A stretch of DNA of 64,000 bases from Pseudonocardia sp. ICBG1293 (GTDB lineage: Bacteria; Actinomycetota; Actinomycetes; Mycobacteriales; Pseudonocardiaceae), in the NCBI RefSeq assembly GCF_020131355.1, contig NZ_JAHLEL010000060.1, positions 48,845-112,844 of the forward strand, written 5' to 3'. Within the stretch, counting starts at the first letter, position 1. Every line of letters begins with the position of its first letter. The notes under the pieces were generated by a model. That model was not told the DNA's origin. It did not search any database and saw nothing but the letters and a program-made list of their open reading frames with translations. Both the position numbers and the translations under genes were made by a program. Of this stretch, positions 17,147 through 25,631 are shown piece after piece.

Positions 17147-17220
17147 TGCCCCTGGTCGGAGTCGAACCGACACCGGTGACCCGTTTAAGGGGCCTGCCTC
17201 TGCCATTGGGCTACGGGGGC
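17147..17220 (-). tRNA. Candidate tRNA, anticodon UAA, class I shape
   Basis: The minus strand folds as a 74-base cloverleaf. The acceptor is GCCCCCG against CAGGGGC with one C-A mismatch. The D-arm is GCC/GGC, and the anticodon stem GGCCC/GGGTC holds the loop CTTAAAC. The variable loop is six bases, and the T-arm is GTCGG TTCGACT CCGAC. The discriminator A is followed by CCG, not CCA. The anticodon reads UAA (codon UUA, Leu), but normal leucine tRNAs are class II with a long variable arm. It may be an unusual tRNA or a decayed one. Confidence 0.65.
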
Positions 17221-17278
17221 CACAGCTGTCAGCAGCGACAGCGCGGCCTGTCGAGGCCGACCCGTGGTCTCCGCGATT

Positions 17279-17383
17279 CTAGTCTGGATCTGCGGCTGAC
17301 CGGCGCCGTTCGAGGTCCTCGACGCGGGCCCGATCGAACCACGACCGCCACTCCAGTGCTGATCCTTTACCGGCACCTGTCTG
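17279..17383 (-). pseudogene. Short relic of a relaxase-region tail
   Basis: The minus strand reads GSALEWRSWFDRARVEDLER and stops at 17279. It is homologous to the relic at 19892-20095 (EWRPWFDRARTEDLAWR). An in-frame stop lies directly upstream, so only about 34 codons remain. Flanking DNA to 17746 holds nothing else I can support. Confidence 0.5.
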
Positions 17384-17746
17384 TCATCCGGGCCACCACC
17401 ATCGACGCCTACCATCGCCCCGACGGCGACCATCGACGGCGTGACGTCGCCACCACCGCCTCCGACGCCATCCCGATCACCCAAACCGGGCACCTCGCAC
17501 CCGGCCACCACAACAGCGAGGCACTCCCGCGGCCCGGGGAGCCCACGGCGTCGTGACTCTGCCGACCCATCGAGGTGACTTCACTCCGACAATCTGGTCA
17601 ACAACGCACATATCGCGCACAGTGAGCCGGTGGACACCCGCCGCAACACGGCCCCGCACCATCGCAGCGACCCGCGCCCACCAGCACCACTGCCGCGACA
17701 CGGCAATACCGGCAGCGACAGCGCAAGCAGCTACCGGCCCGCTCGC

Positions 17747-18049
17747 ATGAGCAGCGGGAGCGATGATGAGGTCGCGACCATCGTGCTCAACCGGGCCGCG
17801 CTCGACGACGCCCTGGCCACCCCACCCCGACGCGTCGAACGCGGCACCGGTCGCAGCGCTGACCGGCGCCGCCGCAAGAACGGGACCCGCCGTGACCGCG
17901 GCCCCCACGACACCACCGCCGCCACCCACGCACCCACCGCGCCCGGAGCGACGCCCGTACCAGCCAACGCCGGGATCTGGCTCGCCGTCGTCGCCGTCGG
18001 GCTCGCTCTCGTGACCGCCATGCTGATCATCACCGTCACCTGGACCTGA
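17747..18049 (+). CDS. Small single-pass membrane protein
   Basis: ORF of 100 residues from ATG. The N-terminal part is hydrophilic (MSSGSDDEVATIVLNRAALD), then a basic, Pro/Thr-rich linker, then a C-terminal transmembrane helix (IWLAVVAVGLALVTAMLIIT). Tail-anchored topology is likely. No family recognised. Frames on the other strand are open too, so the call rests on the transmembrane helix and start context. Confidence 0.45.
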   Translation: MSSGSDDEVATIVLNRAALDDALATPPRRVERGTGRSADRRRRKNGTRRDRGPHDTTAATHAPTAPGATPVPANAGIWLAVVAVGLALVTAMLIITVTWT

Positions 18050-18140
18050 CCAACACCACCAGAGCCCAGGGCAGCGCTGACCTCCTGGAACTCGACGTCA
18101 CCGGCCTTCGCCACCGCGGGCCGGGAACGGGAACGATTGC

Positions 18141-18359
18141 ATGAAAATCGGGCACGCTCTGCGCGTCGTCGGAACGAGCGCTGCTGTCGTCGCGCTCATC
18201 CAGACCGGGATCGCCGCCGTCGACTCTCTCAGCATCGAGAAAATCGGGAACTACCCGACCATCCACGCCTGCGCCGAGGCCGAACGCACCACGCCCGACA
18301 TCGGGATCTGCGACGAACAGCCCGACGGCACCTTCACCCTGCACATCGTGCCGAAGTAG
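18141..18359 (+). CDS. Small exported protein
   Basis: ORF of 72 residues with an N-terminal signal-like segment (MKIGHALRVVGTSAAVVALI) and two cysteines in the mature part (HACAEAE and GICDEQ), which could form a disulphide. No family recognised. GGGAACGGGAACG precedes the ATG. The next 404 bases, to 18763, hold no supported gene. Confidence 0.5.
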   Translation: MKIGHALRVVGTSAAVVALIQTGIAAVDSLSIEKIGNYPTIHACAEAERTTPDIGICDEQPDGTFTLHIVPK

Positions 18360-18763
18360 AGGCCGCCAGCAGACAGCGTCCCCACTACGCCGCGACCAGT
18401 TCATGACCACCACAGAGTGAGGCCTGTGCAACGAACCCGTGCGGTTCAGCAGAGGGCCAGGGCACGCCGAGTCCTGGTCTGGATCTGGGTCGTGGGCACG
18501 TCGACCCGGACCGCAGCCCGCCCCCGGGCGGGCCAGGACCGGAAGCGACGCGGCAGCACCGCGGTGTCCACACCTCACCAGCCAGACGGTGCCGCTCCCA
18601 CCCTGCCGCGGCCGTCCGTCAGGGCCGCCCTGTCGGGGCCTTGTACGGGTGGGTCGGGGCCTGTGTGATGGGTGCTCCGGACCATCGCCGCCGGGAACAT
18701 CCCGATCACCGAAACCGGGCACCTCGATCACCCAGAGTGAGTGAACAACGGCCGGTGAATAGA

Positions 18764-19258
18764 ATGATCGCCGTGCTCACTTCACCGCCACCCACCCGGC
18801 CGCCGGGCCGGGCTCGTGAGGCGCTGGTCATCGCCCGCCAAGATTTCGATCTGCCTGGTAAAGACCTCCACCAGGCTGCGGAGGTGCTCGCCGGGCACTT
18901 CACCGGGCTGCTGCGCCGCGGCGTTCTGTCCCGCGCGGTCGCCGAGGTGATCGGAAACCCGGCCCGCTGGGGCCACAAGCGTCTCCTCCTCACCGTGCAG
19001 ATCGACGTCGTCGCCCGCGACACCGTCGCCGGGCTCGCGACCGCGCTCAACACCATCCGCGACGGTTTCCGCCTGCTCCCGGCCGCGCTGCCCGACCAGT
19101 TCACCACCACCGAGATCGAACACCTCGCCAGCAGGATCATCGGCGCCGACGACCTCCAGGTCACCACCCACCACGACAGCCGCGCCAGCGGCGATCGCCG
19201 AGCGCACCAGTCCCTCAGTACAGGGCGTCTCCCGGCGCGACCACCGCGGCCAAGGTGA
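18764..19258 (+). CDS. Unknown family, paralogue 1 of 3
   Basis: Protein of about 164 residues. It shares with the ORFs at 31114-31567 and 52629-53084 an N-terminal block (ALVIARQDFDLPGKDLHQAA), a central strand pair (LTVQIDVVARDT) and a C-terminal block (ALPDQFTTTEIEHLASRIIG). I do not recognise the family. The compact alpha/beta pattern with no membrane segment or signal suggests a cytoplasmic protein. The frame continues into a basic tail after the conserved part. All three copies lie near conjugation or cargo genes. Confidence 0.6.
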   Translation: MIAVLTSPPPTRPPGRAREALVIARQDFDLPGKDLHQAAEVLAGHFTGLLRRGVLSRAVAEVIGNPARWGHKRLLLTVQIDVVARDTVAGLATALNTIRDGFRLLPAALPDQFTTTEIEHLASRIIGADDLQVTTHHDSRASGDRRAHQSLSTGRLPARPPRPR

Positions 19259-19270
19259 ACGGGAACGCCT

Positions 19271-19846
19271 TTACCGATGCCCCGGAGCCTGTGAGGTCGC
19301 AGTGCCGGGGACCATCGGGTTGCCGTTGGCGGTGTCGGCGGGGATGGCTTGGATGACGTCCCAGTGCTCGACGATCTTCCCGTTCTCCACGCGGAAGAAG
19401 TCCGCGACCGCGGACCGCTGCCCGTCCTTCTCGATGGACTCGGCATGCACCACCACGATGTCGCCTTCGGCGACCACGCGGCCGATTCTGAATGTCACCC
19501 CGTCTTTCACATACGGGCCCATCGTGTCCACGAACGCCGCCCGCCCGTTGGGGACCTGCGGATTGTGCTGGATGTAGCTCTCCGCGACATAGATCTGCGA
19601 CGCCCCGGCAACGTCGCGGTGGACGAACGCTTGGGTGTAGAAATCGGTGACCAGCTTCGCGTTACTCCCGACCGGCACCGGAGCCGACGTCGAAACCGGT
19701 GACGCCGACTCCGCAGGATGGGCATGTCCAGCGTGCTCCTGCTCACCCGAGCTGCACCCCGCAGCAGCCAGCAGCACCGCTGCCCCTGCGACCATCCTCA
19801 GCACCGGTCGTGCCCCTGCCTGCCGTGTCATCGTTGTTGTACTCAT
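19271..19846 (-). CDS. SnoaL-like lipoprotein
   Basis: Protein of about 191 residues. The signal peptide ends in a lipobox (LLAAAGCSS), so it is probably anchored to the membrane. The mature part has a SnoaL/NTF2-like fold signature (LVTDFYTQAFVHRDVAGASQ, YIQHNPQVPNG, VVVHAESI, DFFRVENGKIVEHWDVIQ). Related cytoplasmic proteins are polyketide cyclases or unknown NTF2-like enzymes. The ATG at 19846 is chosen over one seven codons upstream because it gives a standard signal peptide. Its job here is unknown. Confidence 0.75.
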   Translation of the reverse strand: MSTTTMTRQAGARPVLRMVAGAAVLLAAAGCSSGEQEHAGHAHPAESASPVSTSAPVPVGSNAKLVTDFYTQAFVHRDVAGASQIYVAESYIQHNPQVPNGRAAFVDTMGPYVKDGVTFRIGRVVAEGDIVVVHAESIEKDGQRSAVADFFRVENGKIVEHWDVIQAIPADTANGNPMVPGTATSQAPGHR

Positions 19847-19891
19847 CACCCGGTATCCGTATCTCATTCCGGACCGGGCTGCTGACCATCT

Positions 19892-20095
19892 TCACCCGTG
19901 CGAGGCACCGTGGCCTGCCTCCGGAACGGGCTCATCCGGTGCTTCTGGCTGCAGGGCCGCGCGCCAGGCCAGGTCTTCGGTGCGGGCGCGATCGAACCAC
20001 GGCCGCCACTCGACAGTTTCCAGCCGCCGTCCGGGGTCCCGTCCGGGGGCTCGGTGCTCCGGGCGGTCGCAGACACCACCGCGCGCGGTGTCGGG
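19892..20095 (-). pseudogene. Relic C-terminal part of a relaxase-region ORF
   Basis: Minus-strand frame open from the IS3-A2 edge to a TGA at 19892-19894, with ETVEWRPWFDRARTEDLAWR. Removing IS3-A2 and one GGG joins it in frame to the piece at 21401-21550 (AYAAFDAP then DTARGG). Together they form one tail lying downstream, in the same orientation, of the truncated relaxase. Confidence 0.65.
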
Positions 20096-20165
20096 TGAGG
20101 TTCCCCCGCTTTGCCGGAGTGTCTGAACACTGGTTCGATCTTGAGGGCCAGGAAGGAAGGCACTG

Positions 20166-20477
20166 GTGCCCGCACCGAAAAAGTACCCCGATGAGCTGCG
20201 CGAACGAGCGGTTCGGCTGTATCGGGAGTCCGACCCTCGCCCGACGTTCCGGGGGCTCGCCGAGCAGCTCGGGGTGCATCACGAGGCCCTGCGCAACTGG
20301 GTCCGTCAGGCCGAGGCAGACACCGGCGAGCGCCATGATCGGCCGTCGACCGACATGCTCGCCGAGAACCGCCGGCTCGCGCGGGAGAACGCTGAGCTGC
20401 GGCGGGTCAACGAGGTCCTGCGCGCGGCGAGCGCCTATTTCGCCAGCGAGATCGGCCCGACCCGGAGGAAATCATGA
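20166..20477 (+). CDS. IS3-A OrfA (copy 2)
   Basis: Identical to the OrfA at 2255-2566: helix-turn-helix and coiled coil, with an ATGA overlap to OrfB. Confidence 0.9.
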   Translation: MPAPKKYPDELRERAVRLYRESDPRPTFRGLAEQLGVHHEALRNWVRQAEADTGERHDRPSTDMLAENRRLARENAELRRVNEVLRAASAYFASEIGPTRRKS

Positions 20478-21370
20478 GCTTCGTCGATGCCCATGATTTC
20501 CCCGCCGGTCTCGTACTACGGGTCCTGAACATCGCGGCCTCGACCTACTACGACTGGCGCGCCCGCCGCGCGAACCCCTCTCAGCGGCAGCTCGACGACG
20601 CCGTCCTGCTTGAGCAGATCGTGAAGATCCGCTCGGTGAGCGAGTTCGCCACCACCTACGGATCCCCGCGGGTGTGGCTGGAGCTGCGCCGCCAGGGCGT
20701 GCACGTCGGGCGCAAGCGCGTCGCTCGGATCATGCGCGAGCACGGCCTTCAGGGCGCGCACCTGCGTCGCGGCTGGAAGGGCGGCTCGACCCGGCAGAAT
20801 CCGGCCCACCGCCCGGCGCCGGACCTGCTCGAACGCGACTTCACCGCGACCGCGCCCAACCGGGTGTGGGTGGCGGACCTGACTCGCATCGTCACCGGTG
20901 AGGGCGTGTTGTGGCTGGCCTCGGTGCGGGACGCGTTCTCCAACCGGGTCGTCGGCTGGGCCACCGACCCGCGAGCCACGACGGTGCTGGTGCTGACCGC
21001 GCTCAACCACGCGCTGCGCTCCCGGAGCCTGCGTCCCGGTCAGTTGATCTTTCACAGCGACAAGGGGGCCCAATACACGGCACTGCGATTCACTCAGCGC
21101 CTGGTCGACGCGGGTGTCGCCCCGTCGACAGGGTCCACAGGGGACAGCTATGACAACGCCCTCGCCGAGAACCTGTGGTCCACGCTCAAGATCGAGCTGC
21201 TCTACTGGCCCGGGACGGGCTTCGCGACCCGCTGCGAGGCCGAGCATGCGCTGATCCGCTACCTCGACGGCTGGTACAACCCGCGCCGGATCCAGGCCCG
21301 CCTCGGAGGGCTCTCACCCGACGAGTACGAAGACGACTATCGTCGCGCCCAGCGCGACGCCGACAGGTAA
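20474..21370 (+). CDS. IS3-A OrfB transposase (copy 2)
   Basis: Identical to the OrfB at 2563-3459 with an intact DDE integrase core. Confidence 0.92.
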   Translation: MSFVDAHDFPAGLVLRVLNIAASTYYDWRARRANPSQRQLDDAVLLEQIVKIRSVSEFATTYGSPRVWLELRRQGVHVGRKRVARIMREHGLQGAHLRRGWKGGSTRQNPAHRPAPDLLERDFTATAPNRVWVADLTRIVTGEGVLWLASVRDAFSNRVVGWATDPRATTVLVLTALNHALRSRSLRPGQLIFHSDKGAQYTALRFTQRLVDAGVAPSTGSTGDSYDNALAENLWSTLKIELLYWPGTGFATRCEAEHALIRYLDGWYNPRRIQARLGGLSPDEYEDDYRRAQRDADR

Positions 21371-21400
21371 CCCGCACTCCGGCAAACCGGGGGAAGCTCA

Positions 21401-21550
21401 GGGGGCATCGAACGCAGCGTAGGCATGTGCCACCCAGCGGGTGTGCCACTCCGCGGCCTGGAAACCGGAGCCGAGCCGGCCGTAAGCCTGCCGGTAGGCG
21501 GTGTGTAGCCAGGACAGGGTTTCGCGGCCCCAGGTGTGAGCGGGCTAGGG
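21401..21550 (-). pseudogene. Relic ORF piece between inverted IS3-A copies
   Basis: The minus strand reads HTWGRETLSWLHTAYRQAYG and then SGFQAAEWHTRWVAHAYAAF, which looks like genuine protein. It joins in frame, across IS3-A2, with the relic at 19892-20095. Upstream, after removal of IS3-A3 and IS5-D, it directly follows the relaxase codons IDAVL, but one base out of frame. It is therefore either a frameshifted relaxase tail or the next gene of the operon. Confidence 0.6.
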
Positions 21551-21580
21551 TGAGCTTCCCCCGGTTTGCCGGAGTGCGGG

Positions 21581-22477
21581 TTACCTGTCGGCGTCGCGCT
21601 GGGCGCGACGATAGTCGTCTTCGTACTCGTCGGGTGAGAGCCCTCCGAGGCGGGCCTGGATCCGGCGCGGGTTGTACCAGCCGTCGAGGTAGCGGATCAG
21701 CGCATGCTCGGCCTCGCAGCGGGTCGCGAAGCCCGTCCCGGGCCAGTAGAGCAGCTCGATCTTGAGCGTGGACCACAGGTTCTCGGCGAGGGCGTTGTCA
21801 TAGCTGTCCCCTGTGGACCCTGTCGACGGGGCGACACCCGCGTCGACCAGGCGCTGAGTGAATCGCAGTGCCGTGTATTGGGCCCCCTTGTCGCTGTGAA
21901 AGATCAACTGACCGGGACGCAGGCTCCGGGAGCGCAGCGCGTGGTTGAGCGCGGTCAGCACCAGCACCGTCGTGGCTCGCGGGTCGGTGGCCCAGCCGAC
22001 GACCCGGTTGGAGAACGCGTCCCGCACCGAGGCCAGCCACAACACGCCCTCACCGGTGACGATGCGAGTCAGGTCCGCCACCCACACCCGGTTGGGCGCG
22101 GTCGCGGTGAAGTCGCGTTCGAGCAGGTCCGGCGCCGGGCGGTGGGCCGGATTCTGCCGGGTCGAGCCGCCCTTCCAGCCGCGACGCAGGTGCGCGCCCT
22201 GAAGGCCGTGCTCGCGCATGATCCGAGCGACGCGCTTGCGCCCGACGTGCACGCCCTGGCGGCGCAGCTCCAGCCACACCCGCGGGGATCCGTAGGTGGT
22301 GGCGAACTCGCTCACCGAGCGGATCTTCACGATCTGCTCAAGCAGGACGGCGTCGTCGAGCTGCCGCTGAGAGGGGTTCGCGCGGCGGGCGCGCCAGTCG
22401 TAGTAGGTCGAGGCCGCGATGTTCAGGACCCGTAGTACGAGACCGGCGGGGAAATCATGGGCATCGACGAAGCTCAT
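21581..22477 (-). CDS. IS3-A OrfB transposase (copy 3)
   Basis: Identical to the OrfB at 2563-3459; intact. Confidence 0.92.
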   Translation of the reverse strand: MSFVDAHDFPAGLVLRVLNIAASTYYDWRARRANPSQRQLDDAVLLEQIVKIRSVSEFATTYGSPRVWLELRRQGVHVGRKRVARIMREHGLQGAHLRRGWKGGSTRQNPAHRPAPDLLERDFTATAPNRVWVADLTRIVTGEGVLWLASVRDAFSNRVVGWATDPRATTVLVLTALNHALRSRSLRPGQLIFHSDKGAQYTALRFTQRLVDAGVAPSTGSTGDSYDNALAENLWSTLKIELLYWPGTGFATRCEAEHALIRYLDGWYNPRRIQARLGGLSPDEYEDDYRRAQRDADR

Positions 22478-22785
22478 GATTTCCTCCGGGTCGGGCCGAT
22501 CTCGCTGGCGAAATAGGCGCTCGCCGCGCGCAGGACCTCGTTGACCCGCCGCAGCTCAGCGTTCTCCCGCGCGAGCCGGCGGTTCTCGGCGAGCATGTCG
22601 GTCGACGGCCGATCATGGCGCTCGCCGGTGTCTGCCTCGGCCTGACGGACCCAGTTGCGCAGGGCCTCGTGATGCACCCCGAGCTGCTCGGCGAGCCCCC
22701 GGAACGTCGGGCGAGGGTCGGACTCCCGATACAGCCGAACCGCTCGTTCGCGCAGCTCATCGGGGTACTTTTTCGGTGCGGGCAC
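22474..22785 (-). CDS. IS3-A OrfA (copy 3)
   Basis: Identical to the OrfA at 2255-2566; intact. Confidence 0.9.
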   Translation of the reverse strand: MPAPKKYPDELRERAVRLYRESDPRPTFRGLAEQLGVHHEALRNWVRQAEADTGERHDRPSTDMLAENRRLARENAELRRVNEVLRAASAYFASEIGPTRRKS

Positions 22786-22869
22786 CAGTGCCTTCCTTCC
22801 TGGCCCTCAAGATCGAACCAGTGTTCAGACACTCCGGCAAAGCGGGGGAACCTCAGGGCGTGTCTCCTA

Positions 22870-22992
22870 AGAGGTCATTTCAGAACGAGGTCGACGTGTC
22901 TGTTGTAGACGACAAGCGGCTATCTGACCTGCCGTTTGATCTGTCGTCGAGGGGTCAATGGAAACTCGACAAGTCGTTCTGAAACGACCTCT
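22870..22992 (+). repeat. 123-bp MITE, copy 3
   Basis: MITE flanked by TAA on both sides, inserted 14 bases into the left end of IS5-D. Confidence 0.92.
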
Positions 22993-23276
22993 AAAGTGCG
23001 CAACCAGGTGACGATGGCCTTCAGTGCAACTCCGCCGCGGAAGGTCAGCGCGAGCTTGTCGTAGCGGGTCGCGAGGCCGCGCCACTGCTTGACCTCGCAG
23101 AACCCGCGTTCGACGACGTTGCGGCCGCGGTAGTCGACCCGGTCGAACGCCGGTGGTCGACCGCCGCGTGTGCCGCGTCGTTTCCGGTGTCCCTGCTGGT
23201 CAGCCGGCTCCGGGATGACCGCGACGATCCGTCGTCCGCGCAGGTGGGCGCGGATGGCGCGCGAGGAGTAGGCCTT

Positions 23277-23399
23277 AGAGGTCGTTTCAGAACGACTTGT
23301 CGAGTTTCCATTGACCCCTCGACGACAGATCAAACGGCAGGTCAGATAGCCGCTTGTCGTCTACAACAGACACGTCGACCTCGTTCTGAAATGACCTCT
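23277..23399 (-). repeat. 123-bp MITE, copy 4
   Basis: MITE directly abutting IS5-M1 with a shared TAA. The outer flank is TTA, which matches the TTA after IS5-M1, so the MITE and IS appear to have moved together. Confidence 0.92.
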
Positions 23400-23469
23400 A
23401 AGAGGTCGTTTCAGAAGTCGGCGTGTCGGTCCTGTGTGGATCGGCGCTGGTAGCTGATCATGTCCGGTC

Positions 23470-24309
23470 GTGGCGCGGCGATCTTGTGTCGAGCGATTGG
23501 TGAGCGACGAGCTGTGGGCGCTGGTGGAGCCGCTGCTGCCCAAGCCGCGCAAGCACAAGCGGGGACGGACAGGCCGTCCGCGGGTGCCGGATCGGGCCGC
23601 TCTGGCCGGGATCGTGTTCGTGCTCAAGACCGGGATCAGCTGGAACGCGCTGCCCGCCGAGCTCGGCTGTGGGTCCGGAGTGACCTGCTGGCGGCGGCTA
23701 CGGCAGTGGCAGCAGGCCGGGGTCTGGGCCCAGCTGCACCGGGTGATGCTCGACCGCCTCGCCCAGCAGGGCCTGCTGGACTGGTCGCGGGCGGCGGTGG
23801 ACAGCGTGAGCGTGCGGGCCAAGCGCCGCGGCGAGGCCACCGGGCCCTCGCCGACCGATCGCGGGAAGGCGGGCAGCAAGTACCACGTGCTCTGCGACCG
23901 AGGCGGGCTCCCGCTGCATGCGCTGGTCACCGGGGCGAACACCCACGACAGTCGGATGCTCGCCCCGCTGCTGGACACCAACCCCGGCGTCCGCGAACGG
24001 GCGGGACAGCCGGGGCGTCCGCGACGTCGGCCGGACAAGGTGCACGCCGACAAGGGCTACGACTATCCCCGCTGCCGCCGCTACCTGAGTGGGCGTGGGA
24101 TCGGGGTGCGGATCGCCCGGCGCGGGATCGAGGACTCCACCCGGCTCGGGCGGGTCCGCTGGGTCGTCGAGCGCACCATGTCCTGGCTGCTGGACTTCCG
24201 CCGCCTCGCGCTGCGCTACGACCGCGCCGAATCCACGATCACCGCGCTGTTATCGCTGGCCTGCGCCCTGATCTGCCACCGCCGCCTCACCAAGCCGAAG
24301 CCGAAGTGA
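23470..24309 (+). CDS. IS5-family transposase (IS5-M)
   Basis: Transposase of 279 residues, GTG start. The N-terminal region is like DUF4096 (SDELWALVEPLLPKP to CWRRLRQWQQ). The catalytic core has D in AAVDSVSVRAKR, D in HADKGYDYPRCR and E in RWVVERTMSWLLDFRR. The frame is intact in both copies. It is the best candidate for mobilising the MITEs, since their ends match. Confidence 0.92.
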   Translation: MARRSCVERLVSDELWALVEPLLPKPRKHKRGRTGRPRVPDRAALAGIVFVLKTGISWNALPAELGCGSGVTCWRRLRQWQQAGVWAQLHRVMLDRLAQQGLLDWSRAAVDSVSVRAKRRGEATGPSPTDRGKAGSKYHVLCDRGGLPLHALVTGANTHDSRMLAPLLDTNPGVRERAGQPGRPRRRPDKVHADKGYDYPRCRRYLSGRGIGVRIARRGIEDSTRLGRVRWVVERTMSWLLDFRRLALRYDRAESTITALLSLACALICHRRLTKPKPK

Positions 24310-24340
24310 TGGTCGACCCAGCCCTCGCTGAGGCACTCGC

Positions 24341-24934
24341 CTACGAGGTCGGGGCCAGCGGCCGCCAGGCCAGCCACTCCAAGGCCCGGTCGGCCTCGTC
24401 AGGGTCGAAGCGGTGCGGGTCGAACGGCCCGCCCGCCCACTCCAGGCGCTCGGCGCGGTCGGGATGGTCAGGGTCGGCGAGCACGGCCTGGAAGTCCTCA
24501 TACCCCCCGATCCCGCCGACGTCCTCGGGCGGGCACGCCCCCTGCCCGGCGACGCATCGCGGATAGCACACTCCCGGCTCGACGGCCGCGACCGCCTCGA
24601 CGGTGATCTCGTGGGCCCAGTTGTCACCGAAGTCGTAGACGTAACCGAACCGGTCACCAGCCTTGACCAGCCGAAACAGCTTCTCTTTCGTCTCGTCGGC
24701 GACATCCTGTCCGGGCCAGTCCGGGTCTGGGATCCCGTAGCGGCGCCCGACGATCTCGAACTCGTGCAGATGAGAGTTCGTCCAGCCCATCACTGACTGC
24801 ACCACCTCGTGCAACACCGCCAAGTCGACCTCGCCCGGCACCTGCACCCGACGCCGGACCGCCGGCACCACCTCGGTCAGGACGATCTCCAACTCGAAAA
24901 TCTTCGTCTTCTCAGACACACGAGGCGCGACCAT
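24341..24934 (-). CDS. pRiA4b ORF-3-like protein carried by IS5-M
   Basis: Protein of 197 residues matching the plasmid pRiA4b ORF-3 family: FELEIVLTEVVPAVRRRVQV, HEVVQSVMGWTNSHLHEFEI, YVYDFGDNWAHEI, and the CPPEDVGGIGGYEDF block with two Cys upstream (CYPRCVAGQGACPPED). The family is common on mobile DNA; its biochemical role is not established. It is convergent with the transposase gene and lies inside the IS ends. The copy at 55071-55663 has a one-base deletion in a G-run. Confidence 0.85.
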   Translation of the reverse strand: MVAPRVSEKTKIFELEIVLTEVVPAVRRRVQVPGEVDLAVLHEVVQSVMGWTNSHLHEFEIVGRRYGIPDPDWPGQDVADETKEKLFRLVKAGDRFGYVYDFGDNWAHEITVEAVAAVEPGVCYPRCVAGQGACPPEDVGGIGGYEDFQAVLADPDHPDRAERLEWAGGPFDPHRFDPDEADRALEWLAWRPLAPTS

Positions 24935-25631
24935 CAGCCGATGCTGCCAGCCCCGCCGTCACCGGCAGAACCGGGCCCACCACTTCTGAAACGACGTCTT
25001 ATCTGCGCGGACCCGCTCGGGTCGGGTCCGCGGTCGGCCCGGACCGACCCGTCCGACGCTCAGATGTGACATCAGGTGCGCGAACATCGGGGCGTCACCG
25101 GCCTGGCCAGGGCCGACCAGTACGACCAGCGGGCGGCCGTGTCCGTCAACGAGCTGGTGGATCTTCGTGCCGAGCCCTCCGCGGGAGCGGCCCAACGCGT
25201 GATCGGGCGGCTCGATCAGCAGATTCTTGTAGTTCGATCCGGCCCCCTGTGTCCCGCTGCAGGGTCGCGGCGTGTTGGTGAGCGCGGATGATCGTCGAGT
25301 CGACCGACACGGCCCAGTCCACGAGACCGGCGGAGTCGGCATCGGCGAGCAGAGCTGCGAGAACCTGGTCCCAGGTGCCGTCACCGCAGTAGCGGCGGTG
25401 GCGTTTCCATAGGGTCTGCCACAGCCCGAACTCGACCGGGACATCACGCCAGGCCAGCCCGCAGCGGAACCGGTAGATGATCCCCTCGATCACTCTGCGG
25501 TGATCGGCGAACGGGCGCCCTGGCATCCCGTCCGACGAGGGCAGTAACGGCTCGAGTCGGTCCCACTGGGCATCGGTCAGGACGGCACGGCGCGACACCT
25601 ACTGATCATCGCGCAGGCCCGACCAGCCGGG

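Larger units (their letters stand above)
20096..21400 (+). mobile_element. IS3-A copy 2 (1305 bp)
   Basis: Same element as IS3-A1, flanked by GGG on both sides (20093-20095 and 21401-21403). It forms an inverted pair with IS3-A3, with 150 bp of relic coding sequence between. Confidence 0.95.
21551..22855 (-). mobile_element. IS3-A copy 3 (1305 bp), inverted
   Basis: Same element, reverse orientation, flanked by GGG at 21548-21550 and 22856-22858. It is inserted right at the left end of IS5-D. Confidence 0.95.
23401..24999 (+). mobile_element. IS5-M copy 1 with passenger gene (1.6 kb)
   Basis: Ends AGAGGTCGTTTCAGAAGT and ACTTCTGAAACGACGTCT are inverted repeats with one mismatch, and share their outer 14 bases with the MITE. 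It carries a transposase gene and, convergent to it, a pRiA4b ORF-3-like passenger gene. A second copy lies reversed at 55006-56603. Confidence 0.88.
22994..25598 (-). pseudogene. IS5-D transposase, split by a MITE/IS5-M composite
   Basis: The N-terminal part (25003-25598) begins MSRRAVLTDAQWDRLEPLLP and has the first D (SVDSTIIRAHQH). A frame change near 25250 is followed by RSRGGLGTKIHQLVDGHGRP. The composite sits after RADK; the C-terminal part resumes at 23276 with AYSSRAIRAHLRGRRIVAVI and the catalytic E (VERGFCEVKQW). The frame change may be a programmed shift, as in several IS5 subgroups, but the insertion makes this copy inactive. Confidence 0.85.

Noticed and set aside
17147..17220. 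bldA-type tRNA-Leu(UAA)
   Set aside because: The variable loop is six bases, not the long arm of leucine tRNAs, so the gene is reported as an unusual candidate instead.
21401..21550. Composite transposon formed by the inverted IS3-A pair
   Set aside because: Each copy has its own GGG duplication and the spacer is a relic of local coding sequence, so two independent insertions fit better.
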